Shown piece after piece: positions 27,071-35,895 of a stretch of 64,000 bases of DNA. The DNA is taken from contig NZ_LMVB01000001.1 in assembly GCF_001510645.1 (NCBI RefSeq), positions 1,011,854 to 1,075,853 on the forward strand, given 5' to 3'. Origin of the DNA: Paenibacillus sp. FJAT-29882 (GTDB lineage Bacteria; Bacillota; Bacilli; Bacillales; DSM-1321). Numbering within the stretch: position 1 is the first letter of the stretch; each line of letters starts with the position of its first letter. The notes under the pieces were generated by a model. That model did not search any database, was not told the origin of the DNA, and saw nothing but the letters and a program-made list of their open reading frames with translations. Made by a program: the position numbers and the translations under genes.

Positions 27071-27242
27071 AAACATTCATGAGCGCCTGCTCTAAAGCCC
27101 ATCGATAAAGTGAAACTGCCATTAGTGGGGGGGGGGGACAGCCTGTTAAACCGGGATAAAAAGGTTCACAGGTTTTATAAACTGTATCACCTTATGAAGG
27201 TGGCGGTGCGGAGCCGATTTCGCGAAGCCCCGCCCTTTTTTT
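27071..27242 (-). repeat. Family C repeat interrupted by family D
   Basis: Family C wording runs catgagcgcctgctctaaag, then resumes with ggttcacaggttttataaac...gtatcaccttatgaaggtgg...gaagccccgccc. A family D segment (about 27109-27160) is lodged between them. Otherwise the interval 26985-27338 is empty apart from the leader of yqgQ. Confidence 0.65.
27109..27160. repeat. Family D segment nested in family C, with G11 tract
   Basis: Agtgaaactgccattagt is followed by eleven G (27127-27137), then acagcctgttaaaccgggat. The flanks match the D copies at 23694 and 36503. The missing complementary C arm suggests a decayed stem-loop. Confidence 0.6.
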
Positions 27243-27338
27243 GCAAAAAAAACGCTTTCACTTGTCGGTTAATCATGTATTCGCTATACTTTTACTAGAA
27301 TATAAATTAAGTAAAGCAACTTTAGGAAAGGGACATTC

Positions 27339-27530
27339 ATGAAAACAATTTATGATATTAAAACATACTTAAGAAGATTTGGAACGTTCATCTATACAGG
27401 TGATAGAATCGCAGATCTTGAACTGATGGAAGTAGAGATTCGAGAAATTTACAAGTTAGGTATAATGGACACTAAAGAATTCCAGATGGCTATTTTGTTG
27501 TTAAGACAAGAGATTCAGGCTTCGGAATGA
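27339..27530 (+). CDS. yqgQ: YqgQ small protein (DUF910)
   Basis: A 63-residue soluble helical protein opening MKTIYDIKTYLRRFGTFIYTGDRIADLELMEVEI (written here in part: LRRFGTFIYTGDR). This matches the YqgQ family that precedes glucokinase in Bacillales. Function unknown; nucleic-acid binding has been proposed for the fold. AGGAAAGGGA before ATG. Probably co-transcribed with glcK 56 bases downstream. Confidence 0.85.
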   Translation: MKTIYDIKTYLRRFGTFIYTGDRIADLELMEVEIREIYKLGIMDTKEFQMAILLLRQEIQASE

Positions 27531-27586
27531 GAAGTAATCGGGTTGATGTATATAAACATTCAATAAAAAAGTAGAAGGTGACATAA

Positions 27587-28555
27587 ATGGATAAATGGCT
27601 AATGGGCGTAGATTTGGGTGGAACCACAACGAAGCTCGCAATTATTAATATGTACGGTGAAATTCTTCATAAATGGGAAATTGCCACTGATATTTCAGAT
27701 AATGGTCAGCGCATCACCACCAATATTGCCAAAGCGATTGATGATAAATTGGCGGAATTAGGAGAGTTTAAAAGTAAGTTACTTGGGGTCGGAATGGGGG
27801 CACCAGGCCCTGTAAATGCTGTAAATGGTTCAATCTATGAAGCTATTAATCTTGGCTGGAACAACTACCCGTTAAAGGATTTACTGGAAACGGAAACTTT
27901 ACTACCAGCTGTCATTGATAATGATGCGAATATAGCGGCACTTGGAGAAATGTGGAAGGGTGCAGGAAATGGGGCAAAGGATATCGTTTGCGTGACGCTT
28001 GGAACTGGAGTCGGTGGCGGGGTCATTGCTAACGGATTAATGGTTCATGGGGTAAGCGGTGCGGGTGGAGAATTAGGTCACATCACAGTCGTAACAGACG
28101 CAGGTGCTCCTTGTAACTGCGGCAAAACCGGCTGTCTTGAAACGGTAGCTTCCGCGACAGGAATCGTTCGTTTGGCAAAAGAAGCTTTGGAAAAAACAAA
28201 CGAACCTTCCTTGCTCCAAGAAAAAATAGATGGTGGGGAAAGCTTATCATCGAAACTACTATTCGCATGTGCAGAAGAAGGAGATGCTATATCTCTAAAG
28301 GTTATTCAACAAGTTAGCAAGTACTTAGGCCTTGCTTTAGCACAGGCAGGTAATATCTTGAATCCGGAAAAAATCGTAATTGGCGGAGGGGTCTCTAAAG
28401 CGGGTGATTTACTGCTTAAACCAGTTCGGGATTATTTTGAACTCTACGCATTTAAGCGGGTTCGCAAATCAACAACAATTAGCATGGCTACACTCGGAAA
28501 TGATGCAGGAGTCATTGGAGCTGCATGGCTTGTGAAAAAACATTTCGCTAATTAA
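27587..28555 (+). CDS. glcK: Glucokinase (ROK family)
   Basis: A 322-residue cytoplasmic kinase making glucose-6-phosphate. ATP-binding motif LMGVDLGGTTTKLAI (about 5-19), catalytic region VIDNDANIAALGE with the base Asp, ROK zinc motif CNCGKTGCLE (about 183-192), and ELGHITV with a zinc-ligand histidine. AGAAGGTGA precedes ATG. Follows yqgQ as in B. subtilis. Confidence 0.94.
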   Translation: MDKWLMGVDLGGTTTKLAIINMYGEILHKWEIATDISDNGQRITTNIAKAIDDKLAELGEFKSKLLGVGMGAPGPVNAVNGSIYEAINLGWNNYPLKDLLETETLLPAVIDNDANIAALGEMWKGAGNGAKDIVCVTLGTGVGGGVIANGLMVHGVSGAGGELGHITVVTDAGAPCNCGKTGCLETVASATGIVRLAKEALEKTNEPSLLQEKIDGGESLSSKLLFACAEEGDAISLKVIQQVSKYLGLALAQAGNILNPEKIVIGGGVSKAGDLLLKPVRDYFELYAFKRVRKSTTISMATLGNDAGVIGAAWLVKKHFAN

Positions 28556-28577
28556 TGGATCTTGATAAATCATCACA

Positions 28578-28633
28578 ATGAGAGGATGTTCCAAGAAAGG
28601 GTTTGACCTTTTCGTTATGGGGCATTCTTTTTT
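28578..28633 (+). terminator. Possible terminator/repeat after glcK
   Basis: The wording gaggatgttccaagaaaggg ttgaccttttcgttatggggcattc with a following T-run recurs in variant form at 58503-58550 (reverse) and 16309-16330. It could act as the glcK terminator, though pairing is modest. Confidence 0.35.
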
Positions 28634-28734
28634 GTCATGTATGATAATAAAAAATATTTTGTGACAGTTTTTGGGGGCTTTCGTTGATTTTTTGTTTTAT
28701 AATGAATATCTAAAGCATTAGTAAAAAAGGAGGT

Positions 28735-29922
28735 GTGGGGGTTGAAAAATTTTTTAGGGTAGTAGTTCATCTATTACTGCGACCGGGACTACCGGCAATT
28801 CGGTTAAACAATTGTTTTGTATTATGTACCATCTCCATATTCCTTCTCCTAACGGCTTGTGAGGCCACGAAGAATGAAGAAACACTGAAACCAGAAAAAG
28901 AATTAGAAAACCCCGTTGTCGTTGAAGACAAGTATGAGCTACCTGAATTTCTAATCGACAAACACGAACAGATTGTACAAGTGTATGGCTGGTTGGATTC
29001 CTCCACCATTATTTATTCGGAAAAACTCGGTGAAAATAACCAATTACAGGTGATGAGCTGGAATTTTCAGACGCAGAAAAAAAGCGTTTTTTATCAACCA
29101 ACCGAAGATATTGTGGATGTCAGTATTAGTCCAGATCGATCGTACGTGCTCGTTCATTTAGCTCCATTGGCTAATGAAGCAGTGATTGAAGTTTTAAACC
29201 ATGATGGCACGATGGCTTTTTCTGCTTCTGTTCCATCAATTGAGTTAGCTTATGAATGGAATATACATGACCAAGGTGTGTTGTTTCTTTCTAGTTTTTT
29301 TGAAGATTGGTCATATCGAACATACATCGTAAATACGAAAGAACAAAAGATTGAAACGATAGAATTTCCACAGCCCTTTGTGAAGTGGGGAAGTAAGGAA
29401 GACCTGCTGTATCTAGACTGGGATGAAGATGAGCCTAATTTAAAAGCCCCACTTATGAAGAAGAATCTTCGTTCAAATCAGCGGGAAAGTATGATGCTTG
29501 ACGTTATTTACTTTACTCGAACAGAGCATACATTAATGACGATTCAAGATCAAAGCGAGAACTATGATAAAGCTACTTATAGCTTTTTTACTGATAAAAA
29601 CAAGCTTATTACAAGTTTTTCAGCACTACATTTAAAAAACTATTCAAGTTGGCTGATCCCTTACTTCGACATGAGAGAAGAAACTTCTCAATTTATCTCT
29701 TTCATACCAGAAAAAGCGGCGAATGTTGGTCAATATGCTGGGGGATTTTCCTTACACGTATTCAACTGGAAGACTGGAAAAGAAGAAGTGATTCTTACCA
29801 AAGCGGAAAACGAACCATTAAGCTGTTCGCCGAATGGTATTTGGTGCCTTTATGGGAATCAATTTGAAAAAATTATTAACTTGAAAAATAAAACAGTGAA
29901 AAATTTATTTGAAATTAGCTAA
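28735..29922 (+). CDS. yqgU: YqgU-like lipoprotein
   Basis: A 395-residue predicted lipoprotein. A hydrophobic segment CTISIFLLLTAC ends in a lipobox, with Cys at about residue 42. The mature part consists of beta-propeller-like repeats (for example VDVSISPDRSYVLVHL and PLSCSPNGIWCLYG), as in YqgU. The N-terminus is irregular: in this frame the only start is GTG 28735, which overlaps the AAGGAGG site. A well-spaced TTG at 28742 is out of frame and runs into TAG after a six-T run, so a one-base indel is possible. Role unknown; in B. subtilis yqgU is near glcK also. Confidence 0.7.
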   Translation: MGVEKFFRVVVHLLLRPGLPAIRLNNCFVLCTISIFLLLTACEATKNEETLKPEKELENPVVVEDKYELPEFLIDKHEQIVQVYGWLDSSTIIYSEKLGENNQLQVMSWNFQTQKKSVFYQPTEDIVDVSISPDRSYVLVHLAPLANEAVIEVLNHDGTMAFSASVPSIELAYEWNIHDQGVLFLSSFFEDWSYRTYIVNTKEQKIETIEFPQPFVKWGSKEDLLYLDWDEDEPNLKAPLMKKNLRSNQRESMMLDVIYFTRTEHTLMTIQDQSENYDKATYSFFTDKNKLITSFSALHLKNYSSWLIPYFDMREETSQFISFIPEKAANVGQYAGGFSLHVFNWKTGKEEVILTKAENEPLSCSPNGIWCLYGNQFEKIINLKNKTVKNLFEIS

Positions 29923-29960
29923 AAATAAAGAGGCCGCCGATTGGCAGCCTCTTTATTTTT
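29921..29960. terminator. Bidirectional terminator between yqgU and yqgW
   Basis: AAAAATAAAGAGGC (29921-29934) and GCCTCTTTATTTTT (29947-29960) are perfectly complementary around a 12-base loop, between two convergent genes. Confidence 0.92.
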
Positions 29961-29974
29961 ACCGCTTTAAGTAA

Positions 29975-30151
29975 TCAGTGTACTAGTGTTGGAAAGCCGT
30001 TGTTAATGACAGTCATAATGGCAAACCAGCCAAATACAACTGTACTTCCTCCAGCAAACAAAATCGCTAGAATGTTTTTATCTTTAAATGCACGTAGTGT
30101 AGCAGCTAGTCCTAATATTGCGACTAGAGCGAAAATAATTACTAATCCCAT
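29975..30151 (-). CDS. yqgW: YqgW-type small membrane protein (DUF2759)
   Basis: A 58-residue protein of two hydrophobic helices (GLVIIFALVAILGLAATLRA and ILAILFAGGSTVVFGWFAIM) joined by LKDKN, a pattern I associate with DUF2759. A GGGGGC site precedes the ATG on the minus strand. Presumably a small inner-membrane protein; function unknown. Assignment to YqgW rests on position and size. Confidence 0.65.
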   Translation of the reverse strand: MGLVIIFALVAILGLAATLRAFKDKNILAILFAGGSTVVFGWFAIMTVINNGFPTLVH

Positions 30152-30383
30152 GTTTTTGCCCCCTTTGTTCTCAATCTTTGCTTACTTATACTGTACCCAA
30201 AGATTTGATAACGAACTTTAGAATATGTAATTTTGATTGCATATATTAACATTTTAATGTTTTTTTGGATGTTTGTCGAGGTTTAAAAATGAACCTTTTT
30301 GTATGAAGGACATGGGGACGGGTCTACGCGACTTACTATTATAACCAATTTACTTAGCAAGTATACTTATATAATCAAGAAAG

Positions 30384-30412
30384 CGTCCGAAATTCCGGCT
30401 CCGCACCGCCAC
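30384..30412 (-). repeat. Family C fragment
   Basis: Gaaattccggctccgcaccg ccacc matches the GC-rich core of family C. The surrounding gap 30152-30694 otherwise shows only a small hairpin TGGCGT-tatt-ACGCCA (30524-30539) and no gene. Confidence 0.45.
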
Positions 30413-30694
30413 CATTGTGATTAGGTGAGTGTAGCGTGTTTAATGAACTATCCTTCATAATAACTGGTGGCGTCTTAACACCATTCAGGTTTTGTAATTA
30501 GATTGATGCTTCATGGTAAATGATGGCGTTATTACGCCACATTCTTTTTGTAAGTTAAATGAATGGTTTTATTTTTTCAAAAATGATAGGTTTAAACCGT
30601 CATATGTTTCTTGCGAATCTAATATGAAACATCATGTCTTATAAGTTGTGTAAAATGATCATAAAACGTTTTGCAATTAGAATAGGAGTGGAAG

Positions 30695-31330
30695 ATGTTG
30701 AAGTGGAACCAGATTCCTTTAGGACCGTTACAAACAAATTGCTACGTCATGGAGAAAGCAGAAAAGTGTGTAATTGTCGATCCAGGCGGAGAAGGTAATA
30801 AATTAATTCAGTATATTCAGACTAAAAGGTGGCAGCCCATAGCGATTTTATTAACACACGCTCATTTTGACCATATCGGAGCCGTGGATGTTATTCGAGA
30901 TTATTACCAGATTCCCGTATATTTACATGAAAAGGAAGCAAAGTGGCTTGCAGATGCAGATCTAAATGGCTCAAAATCATTTACTCCAGGGAACCCAATC
31001 GAAATAAAGCCTGCAGATCAAATGATTACAACAGAATTTGACTTGGTGCTTGGCGAATTCCATTTTATTGTATTGGAAACTCCAGGACATTCACCAGGAA
31101 GTGTTTCCTATTATTTACGAGATGAAGGTATGATTTTCGCAGGTGATGTACTTTTCCAACAAAGTGTAGGCCGCACAGATTTAAGAGGTGGCAATGAACA
31201 GCAATTGCTGAAAAGCATTCACGATAAGCTATTAACCTTGCCAGAAGATACGATTGTCTTACCTGGACATGGTCCGATTACGAACATTGCCGATGAAATG
31301 GATCAAAACCCGTTTCTGAATGGATTTTAA
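30695..31330 (+). CDS. yqgX: Metallo-beta-lactamase-fold hydrolase YqgX
   Basis: A 211-residue cytoplasmic hydrolase of the glyoxalase II-like group. Metal-binding motif THAHFDHIGA (about 57-66), later ligand histidines in ETPGHSPGSVSYY and VLPGHGPIT, and the Asp in FAGDVLF. Substrate uncertain: glyoxalase II-type thioesters or bacillithiol conjugates are possible. AGGAGTGG before ATG. Conserved position ahead of comG. Confidence 0.88.
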   Translation: MLKWNQIPLGPLQTNCYVMEKAEKCVIVDPGGEGNKLIQYIQTKRWQPIAILLTHAHFDHIGAVDVIRDYYQIPVYLHEKEAKWLADADLNGSKSFTPGNPIEIKPADQMITTEFDLVLGEFHFIVLETPGHSPGSVSYYLRDEGMIFAGDVLFQQSVGRTDLRGGNEQQLLKSIHDKLLTLPEDTIVLPGHGPITNIADEMDQNPFLNGF

Positions 31331-31369
31331 GATAAAAAATATAAAAAAAGGGTTTCCAAAAAAAAGAAA

Positions 31370-31457
31370 GGGTCAGACCCCACATCTACTATAGATCGTT
31401 TATTTGTCGTGTGAATGACATTATAAACGGTGTATAGAGTGTGAGGTCAGCCCCTCC
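31370..31457. terminator. Family B palindrome between yqgX and yqgY
   Basis: Gggtcagaccccacatctac...gtgtgaggtcagcccctcc with inner pairing atcgtttat/ataaacggt. It lies between convergent genes, so a two-way terminator is likely. Confidence 0.65.
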
Positions 31458-31482
31458 TTTAGCCCCTTTTAGTATGTAGCAA

Positions 31483-31728
31483 TTAATGCGCTGCCCCGCC
31501 CGCAGGCAGTAAAAATACTGTGTAGTAGCTGTATCCGACAAAGAAAACGGTTAAATAAGCGCCAAACACATAGATATACATACGCTCTGAAAGACGAAGA
31601 TAACTTAAAAGTACAAAAAAACCAGTTTGCCCGAAGAAAAGTAAAGATAATGCATACATGTCTCCAAGGTAGAAAAAGATTGCCATAATGGCTGTCCAAA
31701 AACCTAGAACGCGATACATACGATCCAC
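31483..31728 (-). CDS. yqgY: YqgY-type membrane protein (DUF2626)
   Basis: An 81-residue protein of two to three hydrophobic helices opening VDRMYRVLGFWTAIMAIF, typical of DUF2626. Conserved wording includes YLGDMYALSLLFFGQTGFFV and SERMYIYVFGAYL. The GTG at 31728 lies six bases after AAAGGGGGT on the minus strand and is chosen over an ATG inside that site. Function unknown. Confidence 0.75.
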   Translation of the reverse strand: MDRMYRVLGFWTAIMAIFFYLGDMYALSLLFFGQTGFFVLLSYLRLSERMYIYVFGAYLTVFFVGYSYYTVFLLPAGGAAH

Positions 31729-31857
31729 TCTAATACCCCCTTTAATTCCCATTGATGGTTACATCTAACGTAATTATAGAATAGTTGCTCACGAACTGTA
31801 AAGTCTAGTTTGTAAGCAATACCAAATATGTACAGGGTGACAAGTTTTAAAACAGAT

Positions 31858-32041
31858 AGAGGTTGTTCAAAAAGTCCGGTAAAAAAGCTTGCGAATTGCA
31901 TCAAAGCGCAATTTTGACCGTCTGTTAAAATCGCGCACGTCCTGTGCAAGTCCGGTACTCAACGTTACTGCATACGCGAAAGGTTCCCGATATGCGCTCG
32001 CAGAACATCTTGGCTCTTTTTATCCTTTTTGAACACGCACT
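31858..32041 (+). repeat. Family A MITE-like element, copy 2
   Basis: Starts agaggttgttcaaaaagtcc and ends ctttttgaacacgcac. Internally shorter than copy 1 (about 184 bp): the cacagaagtcagcacatcct segment is missing, so the cruciform is half lost. It lies between divergent yqgY and comGA. Confidence 0.75.
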
Positions 32042-32196
32042 TTAAGTCTTATTTACTATGCCCATTATTATATATGGAAATTCTTATGGTGGTGAAAGAA
32101 TCAGCAAGTCATGTAATCTAAACAAGCCCAATAATCTAAAGCCAGTTAGAAAAATATTCGTAGCATTATTATGGACGGTCATCCTATTTTTCCTTC

Positions 32197-32263
32197 AAAA
32201 AAATATTTTAAATAATTTTATTTTTTTTGAAGGATTTTGCCAAAAGGCGTCGAAATGTATAAT
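32197..32263 (+). promoter_or_regulatory. Possible ComK box and promoter of comG
   Basis: AAAA-N5-TTTT (32197-32209) is followed by a second, degenerate A-rich/T-rich pair (about 32210-32228). A TATAAT at 32258-32263 can serve as -10. ComK K-boxes precede comG promoters in B. subtilis. The second half-site is poor, so this is tentative. Confidence 0.4.
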
Positions 32264-32289
32264 TAACCAAAATAGGAGGTGAATTGTAA

Positions 32290-33363
32290 GTGAAATCGAT
32301 TGAAAAGACAGCTGACGATATCCTTTCGCGCGCTGTCCGTCTAGGAGCATCTGATATTCATATCGTTCCTAGAAAAGATGGTCCTCTCATCCAGTTCCGC
32401 ATTGAAAGTAAGCTACATCCTCAGGAAGTGTTAACGAAAGACGAAAGTGATCGCCTCATTTCTCATTTGAAATTTCTTGCTTCGATGGACATTGGTGAAA
32501 AAAGACGGCCGCAAAGCGGAGCCATTACCCTTGAGTTGGACAACAAAATTATTGGTCTAAGATTATCTACGCTACCCACCGCTTTTTCCGAAAGCCTTGT
32601 GATTCGTCTCATTCCTAAACAAAATATTCTTCCCGTCGAACAGCTTTCCATTTTTAAGAATACAGCCGATAAACTATCAGCTCTGTTAAAACACTCTCAC
32701 GGATTATTGATCCTAACCGGACCGACCGGAAGCGGAAAAACCACTACCTTATACTCGTTGCTTCACCACGCAAAAGACATGATTAACCGCAATGTTATCA
32801 CCTTAGAAGACCCCATTGAAAACAAATCAGAACAAGTTCTTCAAGTCCAAATTAATGAAAAAGCAGGTATTACGTATTCAGTAGGCTTAAAAGCCATTTT
32901 GCGACACGATCCCGATGTGATTATGGTAGGAGAAATTCGTGATGCAGAAACGGCGGAAATCGCTGTGAGAGCGGCCATGACGGGGCATCTCATACTCACA
33001 ACGATGCATACAAGGGATGCCCAAGGTGCCGTATACCGGTTGCTTGAATTTGGAATCAGTTGGATTGAAATTCAACAAACCTTACTAGCTGTGACGGCTC
33101 AAAGATTGCTAGAACTTCAGTGTCCAATCTGCAAGAGAAATGAATGTGATGGCGAGTGTGGTATTAAAAAGAGAAGAAAACGAGCAAGTGCATACGAACT
33201 TATTACAGGTAAAGAGTTGTCAGCAGTATTGCAATCGGCTAAAGGTGAAGGGAATGACGTATCTTATCGAAAATTAAGGAATGAAATTGGCAAAGCAGTT
33301 GCATTTGGGTATGTAAATCAAGAGGAATTTACAAGATTGGTGTATGAACATGAAACGAAGTAA
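32290..33363 (+). CDS. comGA: Competence pseudopilus assembly ATPase ComGA
   Basis: A 357-residue secretion ATPase of the GspE/PilB class that drives transformation pseudopilus assembly at the membrane's cytoplasmic face. N-terminal RLGASDIHIVP, Walker A GPTGSGKTT (about 142-150), Walker B-like DVIMVGEIRD (about 213), and the GHLILTTMHT histidine box. A short cysteine cluster CPICKRNECDGECG (about 276-289) may bind zinc. GTG start behind AGGAGGTGA. The coding end overlaps comGB by 20 bases. Confidence 0.93.
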   Translation: MKSIEKTADDILSRAVRLGASDIHIVPRKDGPLIQFRIESKLHPQEVLTKDESDRLISHLKFLASMDIGEKRRPQSGAITLELDNKIIGLRLSTLPTAFSESLVIRLIPKQNILPVEQLSIFKNTADKLSALLKHSHGLLILTGPTGSGKTTTLYSLLHHAKDMINRNVITLEDPIENKSEQVLQVQINEKAGITYSVGLKAILRHDPDVIMVGEIRDAETAEIAVRAAMTGHLILTTMHTRDAQGAVYRLLEFGISWIEIQQTLLAVTAQRLLELQCPICKRNECDGECGIKKRRKRASAYELITGKELSAVLQSAKGEGNDVSYRKLRNEIGKAVAFGYVNQEEFTRLVYEHETK

Positions 33364-34381
33364 TTGGAATATGAAGGAGCAATCACAATTTCTTCTCAAA
33401 TTAGGAGAGCTTTTAGAATTTGGCTACCCGCTTGCCGAGGCCATCCGATTTCTTATGCTTCAGCATACTAAAAAGAAAGAAGCGGATTTACAACGTTCGA
33501 TTTCAGAGCTGCGAAGCGGAAATTCCTTTCATAGCGTCTTAACTATGCTGAATTTTCATCCTCAATTGGTCCACTTTATTTACTTTTCAGAAGCATACGG
33601 CAACCTACCTAAAGCACTTCAGGAAGCAGGACTGTATTGGGGGCAAAGAAATGATGATATCGAGAAATTAAAAAAGATCTTTCTGTACCCTCTTTTCCTC
33701 ATTTTCTTTGTAACAATTGTATTTTATATGATGAAAACCGTGCTTCTACCTAAAATTCAATCTCTCTTTCAAACGATGAATGCTGAAGAAACGTTGTTAT
33801 TACAAATCATTGTTTCATTCGTAACTTTATTGGATTTGCTTCCTTACCTCCTCGTTTTTGCGATTATCGTATATCTGCTACTCCACTCATTTTATTTGAA
33901 AAAACTCTCGTCTTTTAAACGCCAAAGCTTGCTTTTAAGAATCCCCCTCCTTGGCACCTTTATAAAATTGTACGAAACCCATTTTTTTGCAAGCCAATTA
34001 AGCGGCCTTTTAGTAGGAGGATTATCTATTAACGAAAGTATTACCCTATTTGAAAAGAGTGGAGTTCAGCCGTTTTATCATGATGTTTGTCAATTAATAA
34101 GAAATGAATTAACGGAAGGGAAGCCGCTTGACGCCATATTTCGAGATCTGCCCTATTTCGAGAAAAGGTTAAGTGTCATTACCGCAAACGGTCAGAAATC
34201 GGGAAGGCTTGAGCAAGAATTATATATGTATAGCCGTTTTATTTTGGATCAAGCCGAGGAGAAGATGAAATTTATGATGCAGATTATTCAGCCAGCCTTA
34301 TTTTCGCTAATTGGTCTTGTGATTGTTTCCATTTATTTGGCTGTTCTGTTACCAATGTTTTCGCTTATGAAAGGACTTTAA
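33344..34381 (+). CDS. comGB: Competence polytopic membrane protein ComGB
   Basis: A 345-residue GspF/PilC-type platform protein with three to four membrane helices (around residues 110-135, 155-185 and the C-terminus). GspF-domain wording FLLKLGELLEFGYPLAEAI and LSGLLVGGLSINESI occurs twice in related form. ComGA engages it. The start may instead be a nearby ATG at 33371. Confidence 0.88.
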   Translation: MNMKRSNWNMKEQSQFLLKLGELLEFGYPLAEAIRFLMLQHTKKKEADLQRSISELRSGNSFHSVLTMLNFHPQLVHFIYFSEAYGNLPKALQEAGLYWGQRNDDIEKLKKIFLYPLFLIFFVTIVFYMMKTVLLPKIQSLFQTMNAEETLLLQIIVSFVTLLDLLPYLLVFAIIVYLLLHSFYLKKLSSFKRQSLLLRIPLLGTFIKLYETHFFASQLSGLLVGGLSINESITLFEKSGVQPFYHDVCQLIRNELTEGKPLDAIFRDLPYFEKRLSVITANGQKSGRLEQELYMYSRFILDQAEEKMKFMMQIIQPALFSLIGLVIVSIYLAVLLPMFSLMKGL

Positions 34382-34392
34382 GGAGGAAAAAA

Positions 34393-34704
34393 ATGAATGA
34401 AAAAGGGTTTACACTCATTGAAATGCTCATTGTTTTGTTTGTCATTTCTATCCTGTTAATTATTACGATCCCTAACATTTTGAAAAACCAAAATTCAATT
34501 CAGTCAAAGGGCTGTGATGCCTATGTGAAAATGGCTCAAAGTCAAGTACAGGCTTATCAAATCGATCATCATGCATTACCAGAGAGCCTAGCTGAATTGA
34601 AAGATAAGGAATATCTTAAAGAAACCTACTGCCAGAAGGACGGAGATATTATTCTGAGCGCAGATGGAGAAGTCAGCTTAGTGAAGGGGAGTAAGGATGA
34701 ATAA
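34393..34704 (+). CDS. comGC: Major pseudopilin ComGC
   Basis: A 103-residue class III prepilin. The cleavage site KGFTLIEMLIVLFVISIL begins at residue 4, followed by the polymerising helix. Two cysteines (GCDAY and YCQK) probably form the known ComGC disulphide. Processed by ComC peptidase. AAGGAGGAAA before ATG. Confidence 0.92.
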   Translation: MNEKGFTLIEMLIVLFVISILLIITIPNILKNQNSIQSKGCDAYVKMAQSQVQAYQIDHHALPESLAELKDKEYLKETYCQKDGDIILSADGEVSLVKGSKDE

Positions 34705-35155
34705 TGAGATGACAATTACTAGTAACGAACAAGGCTATACACTTTCTGAGATGTTGCTTGTTCTGTCTATTTTTATGTTAATTGTTTCTCTAAGTGTCGG
34801 CTTTCTACCAGGCTTTTCAAAAAGCATGGAGAAACAGCTCTTCATGGATCAAATGATTGATGATTTGCATTATATACAGCATTATGCAATGACTCATAAT
34901 ATGAAGACGATTTTTTCGATTGATACGAAAAACAAAAAATACTATGGATTCACCGATTTTAAAGAGAAAATACTTGTTCAACGATCGATTCCAAATGACA
35001 TAAAAATTGAAAAAGGGAGTTTGAATTTGGAAATTACCTTTTACCAAGAAGGAGTACCTAAAATGTCAGGCACTTGGTTGATTCGGGCGGAAAATTCAGT
35101 AAATAAACTCACCATTTATTTAGGGGCAGGAAGGATGAAAATTGAGAAACTCTAA
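34697..35155 (+). CDS. comGD: Minor pseudopilin ComGD
   Basis: A 152-residue prepilin-like protein with the N-terminal motif QGYTLSEMLLVLSIFMLIVS. The usual F of GFTLIE is Y and I is S, which is tolerated in ComGD. It overlaps comGC by eight bases. Part of the DNA-uptake pseudopilus. Confidence 0.88.
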   Translation: MNNEMTITSNEQGYTLSEMLLVLSIFMLIVSLSVGFLPGFSKSMEKQLFMDQMIDDLHYIQHYAMTHNMKTIFSIDTKNKKYYGFTDFKEKILVQRSIPNDIKIEKGSLNLEITFYQEGVPKMSGTWLIRAENSVNKLTIYLGAGRMKIEKL

Positions 35156-35462
35156 CGGATATATATTTCTAGAGACTATGATTGCTTTTGTTATCTGCTT
35201 ATTTATCGTGAGTACGATTTTGCCTATCGTCCATGAAGTCAAAATTGATCGTGCAAATATAAAAATTAGATCCGTTGCCCTGCACCTGCTTTATGAAACA
35301 TTGGCCGCTTATCTTGACGGTGATGGAAGATTGTCAACGGAATTATCGGACGAGTACCGTTTCACTTGGACGATTGAAGACGAATCGGCAAAGGTAATGG
35401 GATGTATTGAATATGAAAATGCAGAAGGTTCATATGAAACGATTTGTGACGCAGTTGAATAA
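35142..35462 (+). CDS. comGE: Minor pseudopilin ComGE
   Basis: A 106-residue protein with the prepilin-like start NGYIFLETMIAFVICLFIV and one helix. TTG start behind AGGAAGGATG, overlapping comGD by 14 bases. Minor pseudopilus subunit by position and motif. Confidence 0.82.
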   Translation: MRNSNGYIFLETMIAFVICLFIVSTILPIVHEVKIDRANIKIRSVALHLLYETLAAYLDGDGRLSTELSDEYRFTWTIEDESAKVMGCIEYENAEGSYETICDAVE

Positions 35463-35895
35463 TCGAGGGTTCACACTCATTGAGATGTTGCTGTCCTTGT
35501 CGATCTTTATTTTGATTGCTGGAATGATTGTTCAGCTTTATGTAGTAGTAGGGAAAGAACTTTATCAGGATAAACGGCTCAATCAAATGGAATGGGAAAT
35601 TTTTCTGCAACAAATCAAGGGAGAACTTTGGCAATCTAGCAGCCAGACTATATTAAATGACAGCATATATATGGTTGTAGGGGAAAATATTATAAGCATT
35701 GAAAAATATGATCATATTTTACGAAGGCGGGTGAATCGTACGGGACATCAAATTATGCTTCAAAACGTTTCTAGCTTTCATTGTAGGATGGAAGGAAATA
35801 AGATTGTTATATCCGTAAAAGATTTGGCAGGAAATACGTTTACAAGGGTGCTGAGACCCTTCGTGACAAGTGGATTTGAAAATGTGCAAGAATGA
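35434..35895 (+). CDS. comGF: Minor pseudopilin ComGF
   Basis: A 153-residue prepilin-like protein with a textbook leader: basic residues, then NNRGFTLIEMLLSLSIFI. ATG 35434 follows AGAAGG and gives a normal leader; an ATG nine codons earlier lacks a ribosome site. Overlaps comGE by 29 bases. Confidence 0.85.
   Translation: MKRFVTQLNNRGFTLIEMLLSLSIFILIAGMIVQLYVVVGKELYQDKRLNQMEWEIFLQQIKGELWQSSSQTILNDSIYMVVGENIISIEKYDHILRRRVNRTGHQIMLQNVSSFHCRMEGNKIVISVKDLAGNTFTRVLRPFVTSGFENVQE

Noticed and set aside
31704..31949. Minus-strand frame with FASFFTGLFE, also seen at 53672-53863
   Set aside because: The shared peptide is the family A repeat end read in reverse, not a protein family.
32058..32282. 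74-residue open frame ahead of comGA
   Set aside because: No ribosome site, and it covers the comG promoter region and an A/T-rich tract.
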